This document shows, piece after piece, positions 1 through 10,130 of a DNA stretch of 64,000 nt. Where the stretch lies: NCBI GenBank assembly GCA_007922305.1, contig ML677326.1:58476961-58540960 (forward strand), read 5' to 3'. The notes beneath the pieces are model-generated. The model was not told the origin of the DNA and made no database searches. It saw only the letters and a list, made by a program, of their open reading frames with translations. The first letter of the stretch is position 1. Each line of letters begins with the position of its first letter. Source of the stretch: Dermatemys mawii (taxonomy: Eukaryota > Chordata > Testudines > Dermatemydidae). The translations under genes and the position numbers were made by a program.

Positions 1-1484
1 GCCACTTCCTCTGTGTTTGGCTACTCAGGGAAAATATTCCCCACTACAGTTTACATAGGAGCCTCAAGTAGATAATGTCACAGGAAATTATTTGGCAGAG
101 TAGCATAAGAAAGCTGGTACAATCTGAGCCTTTCAAAATTCAAAGGCCATGGAACTGCCTTTCAATTCATACCCAGGATGCTATTGCAGAACAAAAAGAG
201 TTCTTTTCTACCACCAGGTGCTCTTGAGCAAGACTTGAATTCAGTTCTCCCCCATCCATTTATCCTAAGAGTACAAGAGGTATGCTGGTACTGCAGTGAC
301 AAGAGCCATAGAAAAACCGTATGCAAAAATGAAAAGGAATTGTACACACTCTTCCATACATGTCGGAGCCAACCCTGCAGACCTACCTTATAGTTTTCAT
401 ATACTTCTAGTGTCACAGGTTCAGGGCAATTGTATTCCCCTTCTGTGGTTCCTTGAGCTCCTAGCCATTTCTTCTCCCAGTGGGAGACCTGCATGTGTCA
501 CCCTTCTGACCAGTGATTTTAAGACTACCTAGTTTCCAGCCTTACACCGTGATATCCCCAGCAAGCCAGACTGCCTAAAAGGGCCAAAGCCTCACTTTGC
601 TTTATCTGAAGACTATGATTAGCCTTGTTGCCCACAGTTCTAAGTTACCATTCAGCTTCTAAGGAAGCACATTTAGTCTTAAGGTAATAGCATTAAAATA
701 AAATAAAAAACCTTACATGCCTGCTAAAAAGCTTAAAGGTAATCCCCAACTCCAACTTAAGACTCTGGTTGGTTTCAGGCTTTCAAACCTATAATTGGGT
801 TTTCCCCATGGTTACAAGTTTATCCGGTCTTAGATCCAGAACAATGGCTGTGAAGATTTTTTTTTTTTTTTCAAAATTACTGCTCAAACCTTTGATCTTG
901 GCTTTCCATAATAGGTAATCAGCAGACAATGACCCTCTTTTCAGGGCATAGCTTCAAAACACTGCATTTTTGCACAAGCGCAGTTGGGGAATTTGCATCA
1001 ACTTCTCCTTAAAGATTTCCCAGGAAATCCATTTAACTCTTATTGACCCAAAAGTCCATATTCATACTCACATTTTCAATACAGTTTTTGAATTCCCAGG
1101 CCCCCTCACAACTGTCACATCTTCCTGTTAGAAAAGTTACATACAATCCCAGTGAACAATAATACATAAATGTAATACAATAAGGTCTGTTGAGGCTATT
1201 GAATGAACTGACATATGACAATTTCAGGGGGGGTGGGGGGAAAAAAGTTGTGCTATACTTTCTATTCCTTTTTCTGAATTATTTTGGTTGAGAAAGTATA
1301 TTCTAGCTTGGCTGCTGAAATTGGCCTGATAAGTAGAGAGCTGCTGAAGTACTCACTGCTCATCTGAACTTCAGTAAGGGCTCAATGCCTTGGTAGGAGG
1401 GAGTGAAAATCAGGCCACTTATTTAGATGCCTAACCATGGATATTAGAGCCTAATTTTAGGCACTGGTGTTGGGGAATTTTGGA
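1..1484. other. No recognisable gene; anonymous AT-rich DNA
   Basis: Short ORFs exist on both strands but none has a recognisable motif, a codon bias or splice-site context that would support a gene. There is a T run near 850-862 and a G-rich run near 1228-1240. I see no repeat family that I can name. Confidence 0.5.
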
Positions 1485-1592
1485 CTAAGTGATGACCCAA
1501 AGCATCACCGAGTGGGTCAATGGCAAAGAGACAAGAGACAAGATATTCAGGGCTCACTCTCAGCCCTGTGCTCTAACCAGTATAAAAATTAT
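1485..1592 (-). repeat. MIR-type SINE fragment (antisense)
   Basis: The plus strand has the reverse complement of the MIR body: the remnant of 'gacccaaagcatcaccgag' (gtcaccyagtgagtc in related copies), then 'gtcaatggcaaagagac', then 'cagccctgtgctctaacca', which is the antisense of the tRNA-like head. Diverged, so an old copy. Assigned from recognition of the reptile MIR consensus; no alignment was run. Confidence 0.6.
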
Positions 1593-2570
1593 CTTCTTGT
1601 TTATACCATTGCTCTCCATTAAAAGGATTTTTGAATATATCTGCAGAAAATCTAGGATTCATTGATTCAATGAATTATGAACGCTTATGAAGTCCAGTCA
1701 TGAAGTCCAGTCATAAAGACCTGAATTGTCTTAACAAATCTGAATCCATTTTCTAGGGTAGATTAGTATTTTCTGTTGCTGTAACTGGACAGCTTTTGCT
1801 CCCAGGCAGAAGGATAGCATCCCCTGCCAGCTGGTTCACTGGGATTCTGGAGAATCAGCTCATTAGGGACCCAAATGACCAGATGATGAGAGAGACCAGA
1901 CCTTTCTAGTAGATTTCCATTTTTCACTGTTATACTCCACCTACAGTAGAAATTGGTCCACACCAACGGCTTCCTGCTTTGCTTTCTAAGTGTAACTAAT
2001 CTGCCCAGTACCATTATTCTCAAGGGAACAAATGAATTAGGACAGCTAAAAATTAAACACATGACATCCCCATAATTGTCCCTGGCATTGTTGGATAAAT
2101 GTGTGTTCAGCCACTTTTTCAATTTCCTCTTTACAACTCTCCTATCTTTGATACTTTGCATTTATGAAAACCTCCTATTTCTTCTCAATGGTAGTTGTAT
2201 GGAAAGTTTCATCCAACAAGCTCACCTGCTTCCTTTCATAGCTAACAATAAGGCGTGCTATAGGTCTGGGATAGCTTCAGTGTATCTATTCAAAACTCAG
2301 TGTTCTCTCTTCAACATGTTCCGTGTATCACCATTGCACAGTACCAAGAACTGGATCCAAAGACAAAAAGACAAGAAAAAAAAAGAAAAAGTATACCAAA
2401 TAAATAGTTTAGAATGTCACACTTTAAAGCTGTCCACACTTGCCAGCTTACTGTTTAACAGCTCTACTTCAATTTAGAATAATGCTCAGCAATATCTTGC
2501 CCTTTTTTGGCCCCTTTAATTTCTTCTCATATCTGTAATGCACCTCTTAAGCCTTTCTATGATACTCAAT
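1593..2570. other. No recognisable gene or repeat
   Basis: ORFs of up to 133 codons on both strands (for example 1763-2161 minus and 2076-2477 plus) overlap each other in antiparallel fashion and show no domain signature. A short direct duplication, 'tgaagtccagtca', lies at about 1689-1714. Confidence 0.45.
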
Positions 2571-2571
2571 T

Positions 2572-2692
2572 AAAATGGGTAACTGAGGACCACAGAGGTT
2601 AAAGCCTTGGTCCTGTCAATAACTTGATTCAAGAATCAAATCCAGCTGTCCTGACTCCCAGTCTTCTGCTTTAGCCCCTACCTCACATTCCA
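2572..2692 (-). repeat. MIR-type SINE fragment (antisense)
   Basis: The plus strand reads 'gggtaactgaggaccacagaggttaaag' in degenerate form, then 'gaatcaaatccagctgtcctgactcccagt' in pieces, then 'cttctgctttagcccctac'. This is the antisense order of the MIR CORE region followed by the B box and the tRNA-like head. Moderately diverged. Confidence 0.65.
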
Positions 2693-3194
2693 GAGCATAT
2701 AGTTTCAGTGACTAAAATACTGATAGATAAAGTTATCCGAGTGCTTTGGTGAAAAAGAATAGCAAATTCTTTCCTCTCTTTTCTCTTAGTGAAGATTCAC
2801 TAGCTTCCAAATTTGGAGCTTAGGTTTAAGTTGTCAGCTTTGATTTTGAAGAGGACCCTGAAGAACAGGAAAAGACGCACCTTAACTGCGCGCATCTTCC
2901 AATTAGGTTTGGAAATTTCTATATTTAACATTAATGGGGATTACTCAACCTAGTATTTATTCTGCATATACAGGTGGTTGGTGTATATCAAAGATAGTTA
3001 TTGAAGAGAAATGAAAAGAAAATGTAAAATTGTTCTTTAATGTAGTTAACTGAAAGAACTCCTCATCCAGCAGGTTATGTACAACATACCCCAACAATGC
3101 CTGAAGTCATGAAAGCCACTATGGACCACATGCAGACATCTCATGTTTCTGGTCAGTGAATGACGATGTATCTGGACTTCATCTACCATTCCTA

Positions 3195-3537
3195 ACAAGC
3201 ACATTATCATTGATCCAAAAAGCTGCATTCCCTGTATTGATTTGCTATGCAGACTTTGGAACACACTGGACCATACCAGAACAAACCATAGAAAATGTGG
3301 CTACTTGATGCACAAGTGGAGTATCAAAGACTTCCCTTTATGCAAATGCAGTAAGAACATCAAAACCATCAAACACATCATAACACAGTACCTTGACTAT
3401 GTATTCAGAGGTGAAATGGGTGATATCCATAGCACTGAGGCTGCCTTGAAATGGCTTATGGACCTACAAGTATCTATAGAATGTTTGGCAGACACCATGC
3501 ACACAGAAATTTTTGAAAAACCACATTTGTTCAGTTG
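3195..3537 (+). pseudogene. Non-LTR retrotransposon reverse-transcriptase C-terminal fragment
   Basis: A reading frame on the plus strand, open from about 3195 (an ATG occurs at 3242) to the stop at 3538, ends a longer protein whose 5' part is not visible. It holds LWNTLDHTRTNHRKCGYL, then MHKWSIKDFPLCKC and a His about ten residues later (IKHIITQ). The order W-x-x-L-[ND]-x-x-R-T-x-H, C-x-C, H-I-[IV] is the C-terminal zinc-knuckle-like tail that follows the reverse transcriptase in some non-LTR retrotransposons. The expected Cys after the His is missing (Q-Y-L), which fits decay. I cannot name the clade. No polymerase core or endonuclease domain lies upstream, so this is a 5'-truncated copy. 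Confidence 0.5.
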
Positions 3538-3539
3538 AT

Positions 3540-4869
3540 TCTACTCACAACATTTATATTCACCTCTTTCTGAAAGAGGTAGTCAAGAGAAATACAGCTT
3601 TCCGGTGTCTAACAAAACAGAGGAATTCTATTCAAAAGCCTGAGGACAAAAAACCATAATGAGCCCCATGAGTTAAACAAAAGGAAATTTTTATATGCTG
3701 ATGCACAAGTTCCAAGGAAAGCGCAAAGGACAAAAACAAAGCTCCGGAAGATTTTATTGAAATATGAAGTTGATGAGGATGCTTTGTAAGTACTATTGCA
3801 GCATAACAAGAATGCCACACAGTGCTTTATCTGCACTCATTGCCAATATAACTAAAATAAATGTTTAAACTTGAAGCATGGTATTTTAATACAATACTAA
3901 TAACAACGTATATCATTTTTCTGCAGGTGTATGTTTATTTTTGGAGATTTCAGAGTTAGAGAAGCTTTAGTTCAAACATGCTTTGAATAGATTTAGATAT
4001 TGCTTCTTCACAATAACGAACATCATTTCCAGCCTAAGAGATTGAACCAGGGGCATGCAAAGAATCCTAATGCACCAAACAAGGGGAATTATTAGACATA
4101 GGTGCTACCTTAGATCTGAAATGAATTCATTCTTCTTTGGTTTGCACACAGACACATTCTTATCAATGTAGGATTGTGCATATTTACTCTTTTAAACAAA
4201 AAAGTATCAAAGCCCTCCTGAATCAGTGTTGTTAAGAATAAGGCTATGGATTTTTTTTTTGAATACCACCTCAGTGGGATGAATCTTCCTTCCAAACTAA
4301 AATATCTCACTGTTTATAAGGTAAGATAATGAAATGCCAGAAGGTGGAAACTAACATTTGTTCAGATGAAACCATGATTGATACTGAGGGCTCTAATGAT
4401 TCATGTTTTATAAGAGGAATTTCACCCTTAATAGAGTATCCATTAAACCAATACATTTGTTTCCCCTGAAATATGGATATATATGGTCTGAACTATATGG
4501 TCCTTTAAGTTTATACTTTCCCTGAACCAAACACTTCATTTTCATGGAATTAGGATATGACTGATCATATATGAATAGTGAAATTGAAAATTTTAGCTAA
4601 AATTTTCAAACTGATGTGGCTTAAATGTGGACTTAGAAATTCAGGTGTATGCACTTCATTACAAGGGGTCTGGTGTTCAGCATTGCTGAGTGCCCACAAA
4701 TCCCCTCCTTACAATGAAAGACAACAGCAAGAACTGAGATCTGTCAGGGAACGGCTTGTGGTTAATTTGCTATAAGGTTTGGATACAAACAGTTCTAACT
4801 AATGTTGTGTCCAAACACCTGTAAACCAGATATGCTCTCAAGAATGTTATTGATGCTACTGACAGGTTG
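3540..4869. other. No recognisable gene or repeat
   Basis: Short ORFs only (75 codons or fewer), overlapping on both strands, without motifs. Possible 3' UTR of the preceding retrotransposon fragment in the first 100 bases, otherwise nothing nameable. Confidence 0.45.
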
Positions 4870-4934
4870 TACAGACACGTCGCATCTTACGCTGTTTCAA
4901 CTTATGCAATTTCAGCTTTATGCGGTGTCATAAG

Positions 4935-5702
4935 TGTGAAGTAGCCTAGAATTAGTGTTTACCTGTAAGGGGTTAAGCTAAAGGTAACCTGACAGGTGGA
5001 CAACTGACCAATGAGAAATTCCTCAGGAGACAAAGGATTTTAAGTTTCAGTTTCTCTCTGTTCACCTCAGCTATGGGATGAAAACAGCTATGTCTTTCAC
5101 TGTAACTATAAGATTCTATCAAGTACTGTAGTCAGTATGTTTACCTTCTTTTTATCACTTGGAGGGTTCTCAGTGGTGAGTGTTGGCTGGGTGCTTCTTG
5201 AGATGATATCTCTGCTGAAGCTTACAAACAGTAGAGAAAGTTGCCTCGGGGGAGAGGTTTGGTTTCTGAATCCTTTTGTTGATTATGGTAGATGCTGTTC
5301 TATTGATAGTTATAAGGGATTTATTCCTCTTTTTTTCTTTTATTAAAATGTTTCTTTTAAGAAGCTGACTGCTTGTTTTTCCTTGTGTAAGATCCTGGTT
5401 TTGGATCGGGCATGTCTCGCAGGAGCCGGCGAGGTTTGTTTTTTTTTCCTCTCAAGCTTCCCAGGGAAGGAAGAAGTTTGGGGCATTAGTGGAAAGGGAA
5501 AGAAGGGTCCCAAACTACCCTAGACCTAGTTTGGTGGTGGCAGCATACCAGGTCCAGATACAGAAGAAGTTGTGTTCTGGGGAAAAACATTTTAACCCAA
5601 GCTGGTAAAATAAGCTTGGGGGGGTTATTTCTTTTTTCATGCAGGTCCCCTCCCATCTGTACCCTAGAGTTCAGAGTGGGGAGGCAGTCCTGACACACTG
5701 TC
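4935..5702 (+). mobile_element. ERV/LTR-retrotransposon solo LTR inserted in the Tigger-like element
   Basis: The block from 'ggggttaagctaaaggtaacctgacagg' (in pieces, about 4968) to 'accctagagttcagagtggg' (5661-5680) matches the wording of a common turtle LTR. It contains a weak poly(A) signal ATTAAA at 5342-5347, followed by a T-rich U5-like part. Outer edges are approximate: TG near 4935 and CA near 5697 are candidates, and I could not find a clean 4-6 bp duplication. No internal retroviral genes are present, so it is a solo LTR or a fragment. Confidence 0.5.
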
Positions 5703-5706
5703 AATC

Positions 5707-5727
5707 AAAAAAAAAAAGGGGGGGGGG
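5707..5727. repeat. A11-G10 homopolymer junction
   Basis: Eleven A directly followed by ten G, at the junction between the LTR and the right arm of the Tigger-like element. May reflect slippage or an assembly/sequencing artefact. Confidence 0.85.
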
Positions 5728-5967
5728 AACCTAAAAATATAAAAAATTACTTTAGGGCGGGCAATTTTGCCAGCCATTGAAGTTAATGGGGTTTCGGCTA
5801 TATACGGTTTCCGCATAAAGTGGAAACCGCAAAACGGAACCCTCGCGTAAGACGCAACATGCCTGTATTGATATTTGGATGTGCCAATTTGTTTGCACAA
5901 ACATGAGCAGAAGTCTTCCCTAGTGTGACCATGAGCAAGACATCTAAGATCCTCATCACTAAATCAG

Positions 5968-6178
5968 CCAAAGTAGTGTGGCTTAATGGATAGAACACTG
6001 GACTAGGAGTTGAGACACATGGATTATGTTTCAGACTTTGCTGCTTAGAGACCTTTTGAATGTTCTTTCCCCTCTCTGAGCTTCAGTTTCCCCATCTGCA
6101 AAGGGATAATGATGTTGACCTTCTTTGCAAAGTTCTGAGACCTGCTGATGAAAAGTGCTATACAAGGGCTAGGTATTA
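5968..6178 (+). repeat. MIR-type (CORE) SINE, near full length
   Basis: Order on the plus strand: tRNA-like head 'gtggcttaatggatagaac' with an A-box-like segment, degenerate B box near 6030, then the CORE 'ctctgagcttcagtttccc' and 'catctgcaaagggataatga', then 'aaagttctgagacctgctga' and 'gaaaagtgctatacaagggc' with the terminal 'taggtattat'. This is the wording of the abundant turtle MIR-related SINE. Confidence 0.85.
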
Positions 6179-6242
6179 TCTGTAAAATGAATATAAAAAT
6201 CTTACCTACCTCAGAAGAGTATTGAGAGGCTGAGTTTTGCAC
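6179..6242 (+). repeat. Second MIR fragment, directly abutting the first
   Basis: After the tail of the previous SINE the sequence restarts with 'ctgtaaaatgaatataaaaa', 'tcttacctacctcagaag' and 'attgagaggctga', the MIR CORE-to-3' segment. Could be a separate fragment or the 3' part of a longer composite SINE. Confidence 0.55.
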
Positions 6243-6654
6243 CATATGCCTTAAAGAAGGATTTGCAGACATGGGATAACAGGAAAATGAATAAGAATTC
6301 TTTAAAGACATACATTTTGTTTTCTGGGCTTCTTCCACCTTCAGAAATATTAACCTTTATTTGAATAAAGCTATTCTTTCTGCCTCATCTTCCTCTTAAT
6401 TTCCAAAGTCCTATGCTATGTTTGTGACAGAGCTTGTTGTAGTGGAAATCATTGTACTGTCAGAAATTGAGCATTGTTTGGGATTTCCCTACAGAATTAA
6501 ACAAGATTAGTAGTTTTAAACAGAGTGGCAACACTTTAAAAATGCTGCATCTGCATTGAACTAAACACAAAGACAACCTCAGATAAATGAATCCCATAGG
6601 CTAACTTGAGAACTTTAAAAGTTCTGTTCTTAATTGAAAAGACAAATTGGAGCT

Positions 6655-6712
6655 AAAATTCAAGGGCTGACCCTGTCTCATTGAAGTCACTGGGAATTTT
6701 TTGACTGACTGC
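6655..6712. repeat. Short palindromic MITE-like repeat ('cattgaagtcactggga' type)
   Basis: Contains 'ctgaccctgtctcattgaag' and 'tcactgggaattttttgact', a degenerate copy of the short self-complementary repeats built on 'attgaagtcaatgg' that occur several times in this window (see 36840, 40840, 51918). Confidence 0.4.
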
Positions 6713-6965
6713 GTTTTAAAACTAACTTTTGTCTTTATAAAAGGAAATTCAAACTAGAGCTTGTGAGCTGGTTTGATGGGATTTTCTGGCTCCTGGCACA
6801 CTAGCAGACATGAGCCTACTCCACTTTTAGACAGATGGCAGCATCGCACTGAATTACATCCTTTAGTACTTGAATGTCCACATGAAGGGTCAAGCACATG
6901 TAAAGTAGTATCTGAATAAGTAATGGAAATAGGTAGGTAACAGGTGGCCACAGAAAGTCAGAAAC

Positions 6966-7581
6966 ACTTTGAAGAAGGTTTCAGAGTTGTAGCCATGTTG
7001 GTCTGTATCAGCAAAAATGATGAGGAGTACATGGACACAAATCAGACATCAAGAATTAACATTCAAAAACCAGTCGGAGAATACTTCAATCTCCCTGGAC
7101 ACTCAACAACAGACTTAAGTGGCAATTCTTTAACAAAAGAACTTCACAACAGAGTCCAACAAGAAACTTCAGAACTGGAATGAATTTGTAAACTGGACAC
7201 CATCAAATTAGGCCTGAATAAAGACTAGGAGTGGATGGGTCACCACAAGAACTGAAAAGTAATTTCCCTATGCTAATTTTCCCCCTATTGTTACTCACAT
7301 CTTCTTGTCAGCTGTTCGAAATGGGCCACTCTGGTTACCACTACAAAAGTGATTTCTTCCTCTTGCTGATTATAGACCACTTTAATCCAATTGTCTCATT
7401 AGAATTGGTAAGGCAACTCTCATCTTTTCATATACTATGTATATATCTATTCCTACTGTATTTTTCCACTCCATGCATATGCTGAAGTGGGTCTTAGCCC
7501 ACAAAAGCTTATGCCCAAATAAATTTGTTAGTCTCTAAGGTGCCACAAGCACTCCTCTTTGTTTTTAACTTTGAAGAAGGT
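6966..7581 (+). mobile_element. Penelope-like element (PLE) insertion with 14-bp target duplication
   Basis: The insertion occupies 6980-7567 and is flanked by a perfect 14-bp direct repeat, ACTTTGAAGAAGGT (6966-6979 and 7568-7581). Its left 50 bases are an inverted, diverged copy of its own right end: 'aggagtac' and 'tagccatgttggtctgt' on the left, 'acaagcactcctctttg' and 'ttgttagtctctaaggt' on the right. Between them lies the tail of the GIY-YIG endonuclease. Inverted 5' terminal segments and long variable target duplications are typical of Penelope-like elements. The right end matches an extremely common turtle repeat. Confidence 0.85.
7050..7258 (+). pseudogene. Penelope-like GIY-YIG endonuclease C-terminal fragment
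   Basis: In frame with codons from 7052 the sequence gives PVGEYFNLPGHSTTDL, then, past an in-frame TGA at 7180-7182, LDTIKLGLNKD, another stop (TAG) and EWMGHH. This follows the conserved C-terminal order of PLE endonucleases: PVG-x-HFN-x-x-GHS-x-x-D, E-x-x-I-x-x-LDT...GLN-x-D...F-x-S-H-Y. In the autonomous element this domain nicks the target DNA for target-primed reverse transcription. The reverse transcriptase and the catalytic GIY and YIG strands are absent, so it is a 5'-truncated, dead copy. Confidence 0.8.
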
Positions 7582-7817
7582 AATTTTGCCTGTTACTGCA
7601 AGGAAAAAGCAGACTTGGAAGTGAATGCCAGGGGAATGGTCCAAAGTGGTTATATCACCTCAAGTCAAGCAATCCACTCAGAAAATACTGGGGTTGAGTC
7701 AGTGCTACCAGAAGACGGAACCTACCACGTTCAACAAAAATGCAGAAAATCTTGGAATGTTTGGAGTTCATTTTCCATAACGTCCCACAACTCAGATGTT
7801 TATACCAACCTGTACAG

Positions 7818-8718
7818 CAACGGTCACCAACCTGTCAATTGCGATCGACCGGTTGATTCTGGAGACTCACCCAGTCAATCGCAATCTCCGGTGGTGTAGC
7901 AGAGCTGCCCCTAAGGCAGGCTCCCTGTCTGCCCCTACCCTATGCTGCTCCCAGAAGTGGCCAGAATGCCCATGTGGGCCCAGGGGGCAGGGGTCTCCGC
8001 ATGCTGCTTCTGCCTGCAAGCACTGCCCCCACAGCTCCCACTGGCCAGGGAACTGTGGCTAATGGGAACTGCGGGGGCAGTGCCTGCAGAGAGTAGGGTC
8101 AGTGTGCAGAGCCACATGGTCCCTAGGGCTGCAGGGGCTCATTGGCCCTTTGGGGAGCAGTGTGTGGCCATGGCCTCTCAAGGTAAGTGCTACCCTCTTC
8201 AGTGGGCAGCATTAAGACCAGGAGAACATGAGTAGAGCAGGCCCAGCTATTCTGGACCAGCTTTTCTCTTCCACCACCTAACCTGCAGCCTCACAGAACC
8301 AGCCCCCCATGTCCCATATTGCACCCTATACCCCCCCTCCCAGAACCAGCACCTCATACACACTGCACCAGCCCTGACCCCTCATCCCTCCACCAGAGCC
8401 AGCACCCCATACCTCCTCCTGCACCCTAATACTCTGCCCCAGCCTGGAGCCCCCTCCTGTACCCAAACTCCTTCCCAGAGCTTGCACCCCTCCTCCTCTC
8501 CTGAACTATAACCTCCTGCCCCAGGCTCAGCCTGGAGTCCACACCTCCTCCCAAACCTCAACGCCTTTCTCCAGCCTGGTGAAAGTGAGTGTGGAATGGG
8601 GAGAGCAAGTGACTGAGGGGGAGGATGGAGTGGGGCTTTGTGGAAGGGGTAGGGCAGATCCTGGGTTGCCCTTTAATTCAAAAAGTGTTCTTGGGCGTAA
8701 AATGGCTGGAGACCACTG
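7818..8718. mobile_element. Non-autonomous hAT element, GC-rich, with 8-bp duplication
   Basis: Left end CAACGGTCACCAACC and right end (reverse complement) CAGTGGTCTCCAGCC are imperfect terminal inverted repeats. The flanks are CTGTACAG (7810-7817) and CTGTAGAG (8719-8726), an 8-bp target duplication with one mismatch, as expected for hAT. Near the left end 'gcgatcgacc' and 'gtcaatcgcaatctcc' form an internal inverted pair. The interior is GC-rich, which opens long but meaningless ORFs on both strands. No transposase is encoded. Confidence 0.8.
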
Positions 8719-9049
8719 CTGTAGAGGTTCAAAGCAACCACCATACTGTACTCCTCTGTCCCCACCTAATCCAATCCCACTGTCCTGGACAAGCCAGTAC
8801 AAAAGCCCTCCCCATCAACAACCGCCAGCACTGATAGCTAGGGCATCTCCACTGGAAAGGCTCAGTGCTGTTAAAGCATGTTCTGAGACAAGGTGGCAGG
8901 ACCTCACCAACTCTGAAACCATTCCCCATCCCTCCCAGACAGGCTGAAAATAGGCCCACGTAGTCAGTATGCTACTAGAAATCAGTCCCCTAGACAGAGC
9001 ATTATAAGAGAAAATTGTGTTACTGGTCATGTTTTCAATTATTTCCCTT

Positions 9050-9770
9050 GTCTCTAACAAGGACAAATTAAGGAATTGTTAACATACTTTAATATTAAAT
9101 ATCCAAAACAAATTTATCAGGGTTTTTTAATATACATTATGTATGACTGTCAAATAATTTTATCCTCCATCAGTTCAAATCTCTCAGGCAAATCTGCTAG
9201 GCATGGCCTAAAAGATTTTGTTCCCCAAATTCAGTGCTAATGTCTTTCTTAAACTTCGTCTATTAATGTCAGTCCATTAATCATTAGAAAATTCCTGCTT
9301 GAGTGAAGACACACAGAATAATCACTCAATATCAAACACTGCTAATAAATATGGCTAGAAATAAGTGAACATGTTGTGTGTTATTTCAGACCCTGGAACA
9401 TTTTTAGTTTGAAAGTTTAACTCAAACTGAAATATTGATTGACTCTTCAGCAGGGGAGAGAATAAAAAATGAAGCAGGTGGAATGAAAAACAAAGTCTGT
9501 ACATAAAGCAGAGGAGGAGGAGGAGGAAAGAATGTGTAATTAGGGTCTGAAGGAGCTCTCCCTGGACAGAGAGTGATGAGTTGGGATGGGTAAAAGGCTT
9601 CAGGACTAGGCTGTACTGTACTGACTCTGCAGAGAGAGCAGTGGTGCCGAAGTGCCCGATTGTGGCTGACACTAGCTTACAAATCACTTTAGCACTGAAT
9701 GCAGTGGTAATGATATGTTATCATCCATATAGTATGAGTAAAGGCAGTAAAACTGTCCTAGCCTATCCTG
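9050..9770. other. No recognisable gene or repeat
   Basis: AT-rich, with a small GAG/AGG run at 9511-9527. The 110-codon minus-strand ORF at 9355-9687 is low-complexity and has no motif. Confidence 0.4.
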
Positions 9771-9810
9771 ATTGAAGTGGCCCAACCACATGCTGCTTCC
9801 TATAATTATT

Positions 9811-9832
9811 GCTGCTGCTGCTGCTGCTGCTC
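9811..9832. repeat. (GCT)n microsatellite, about 7 units
   Basis: Uninterrupted GCT repeat, read directly. Confidence 0.95.
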
Positions 9833-9839
9833 TTCCCTA

Positions 9840-10130
9840 GGCCATTTCCCACATAGCCTCTTCCACTTCACCCTTACCTCAGAGATGAAGATCTCAACTC
9901 CTCACGCTTCTAGTCTCAGCCAGCAAGTAAGGTGCTTAGGCCCTGCAACTCCTTTTAACTGAGACTGCTGCACTCTGATTGGCTGCTTCCCTGTAGCCTC
10001 TCTAGGCTGGCTTGGAAGATCCACCTTTACTGCTCTTTTTCTGGGGTGGGGTAAGACCATGAGTTGTCCAGCAGGGGGCCTCAAAAGGCCTAGTACACCC
10101 ATCACAATGCTTTATATATAGTTTACAGCC
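9840..10130 (+). repeat. Possible LTR-like interspersed repeat
   Basis: The stretch with 'ctgattggctgcttccctg', 'tagcctctctaggctggctt' and 'gcagggggcctcaaaagg' resembles wording of a repeated turtle sequence that I believe to be an LTR, and contains an inverted CCAAT box (attgg) and a 'tttatata' near 10112. I cannot define its ends. Confidence 0.25.

Larger units (their letters stand above)
4872..5865. mobile_element. Tigger/pogo-like DNA transposon with TA duplication, carrying a nested LTR
   Basis: The left end reads CAGACACGTCGC followed by ATCTTACGC; the right end, reverse-complemented, reads CAGGCATGTTGC followed by GTCTTACGC. Each end is flanked directly by TA (4870-4871 and 5866-5867), the target duplication of Tc1/mariner/pogo elements. 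The inverted similarity continues inward through a 'ctttatgcgg' block (about 4916-4925; antisense at about 5811-5820). No transposase is left: the interior is mostly the LTR described separately. Family name inferred from the CAGGCAT-type terminus and TA duplication. Confidence 0.7.

Noticed and set aside
1763..2477. ORFs of 132 and 133 codons on opposite strands
   Set aside because: They overlap end to end, have no domain and contain low-complexity Lys runs; not supported as genes.
5137..5346. 69-codon hydrophobic ORF as a small membrane protein
   Set aside because: It lies within the LTR and its T-rich U5 part explains the hydrophobic residues.
8527..8959. Overlapping ORFs of 69-122 codons on both strands
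   Set aside because: They lie in the GC-rich hAT element, overlap in antiparallel frames and have no motifs; a product of base composition.
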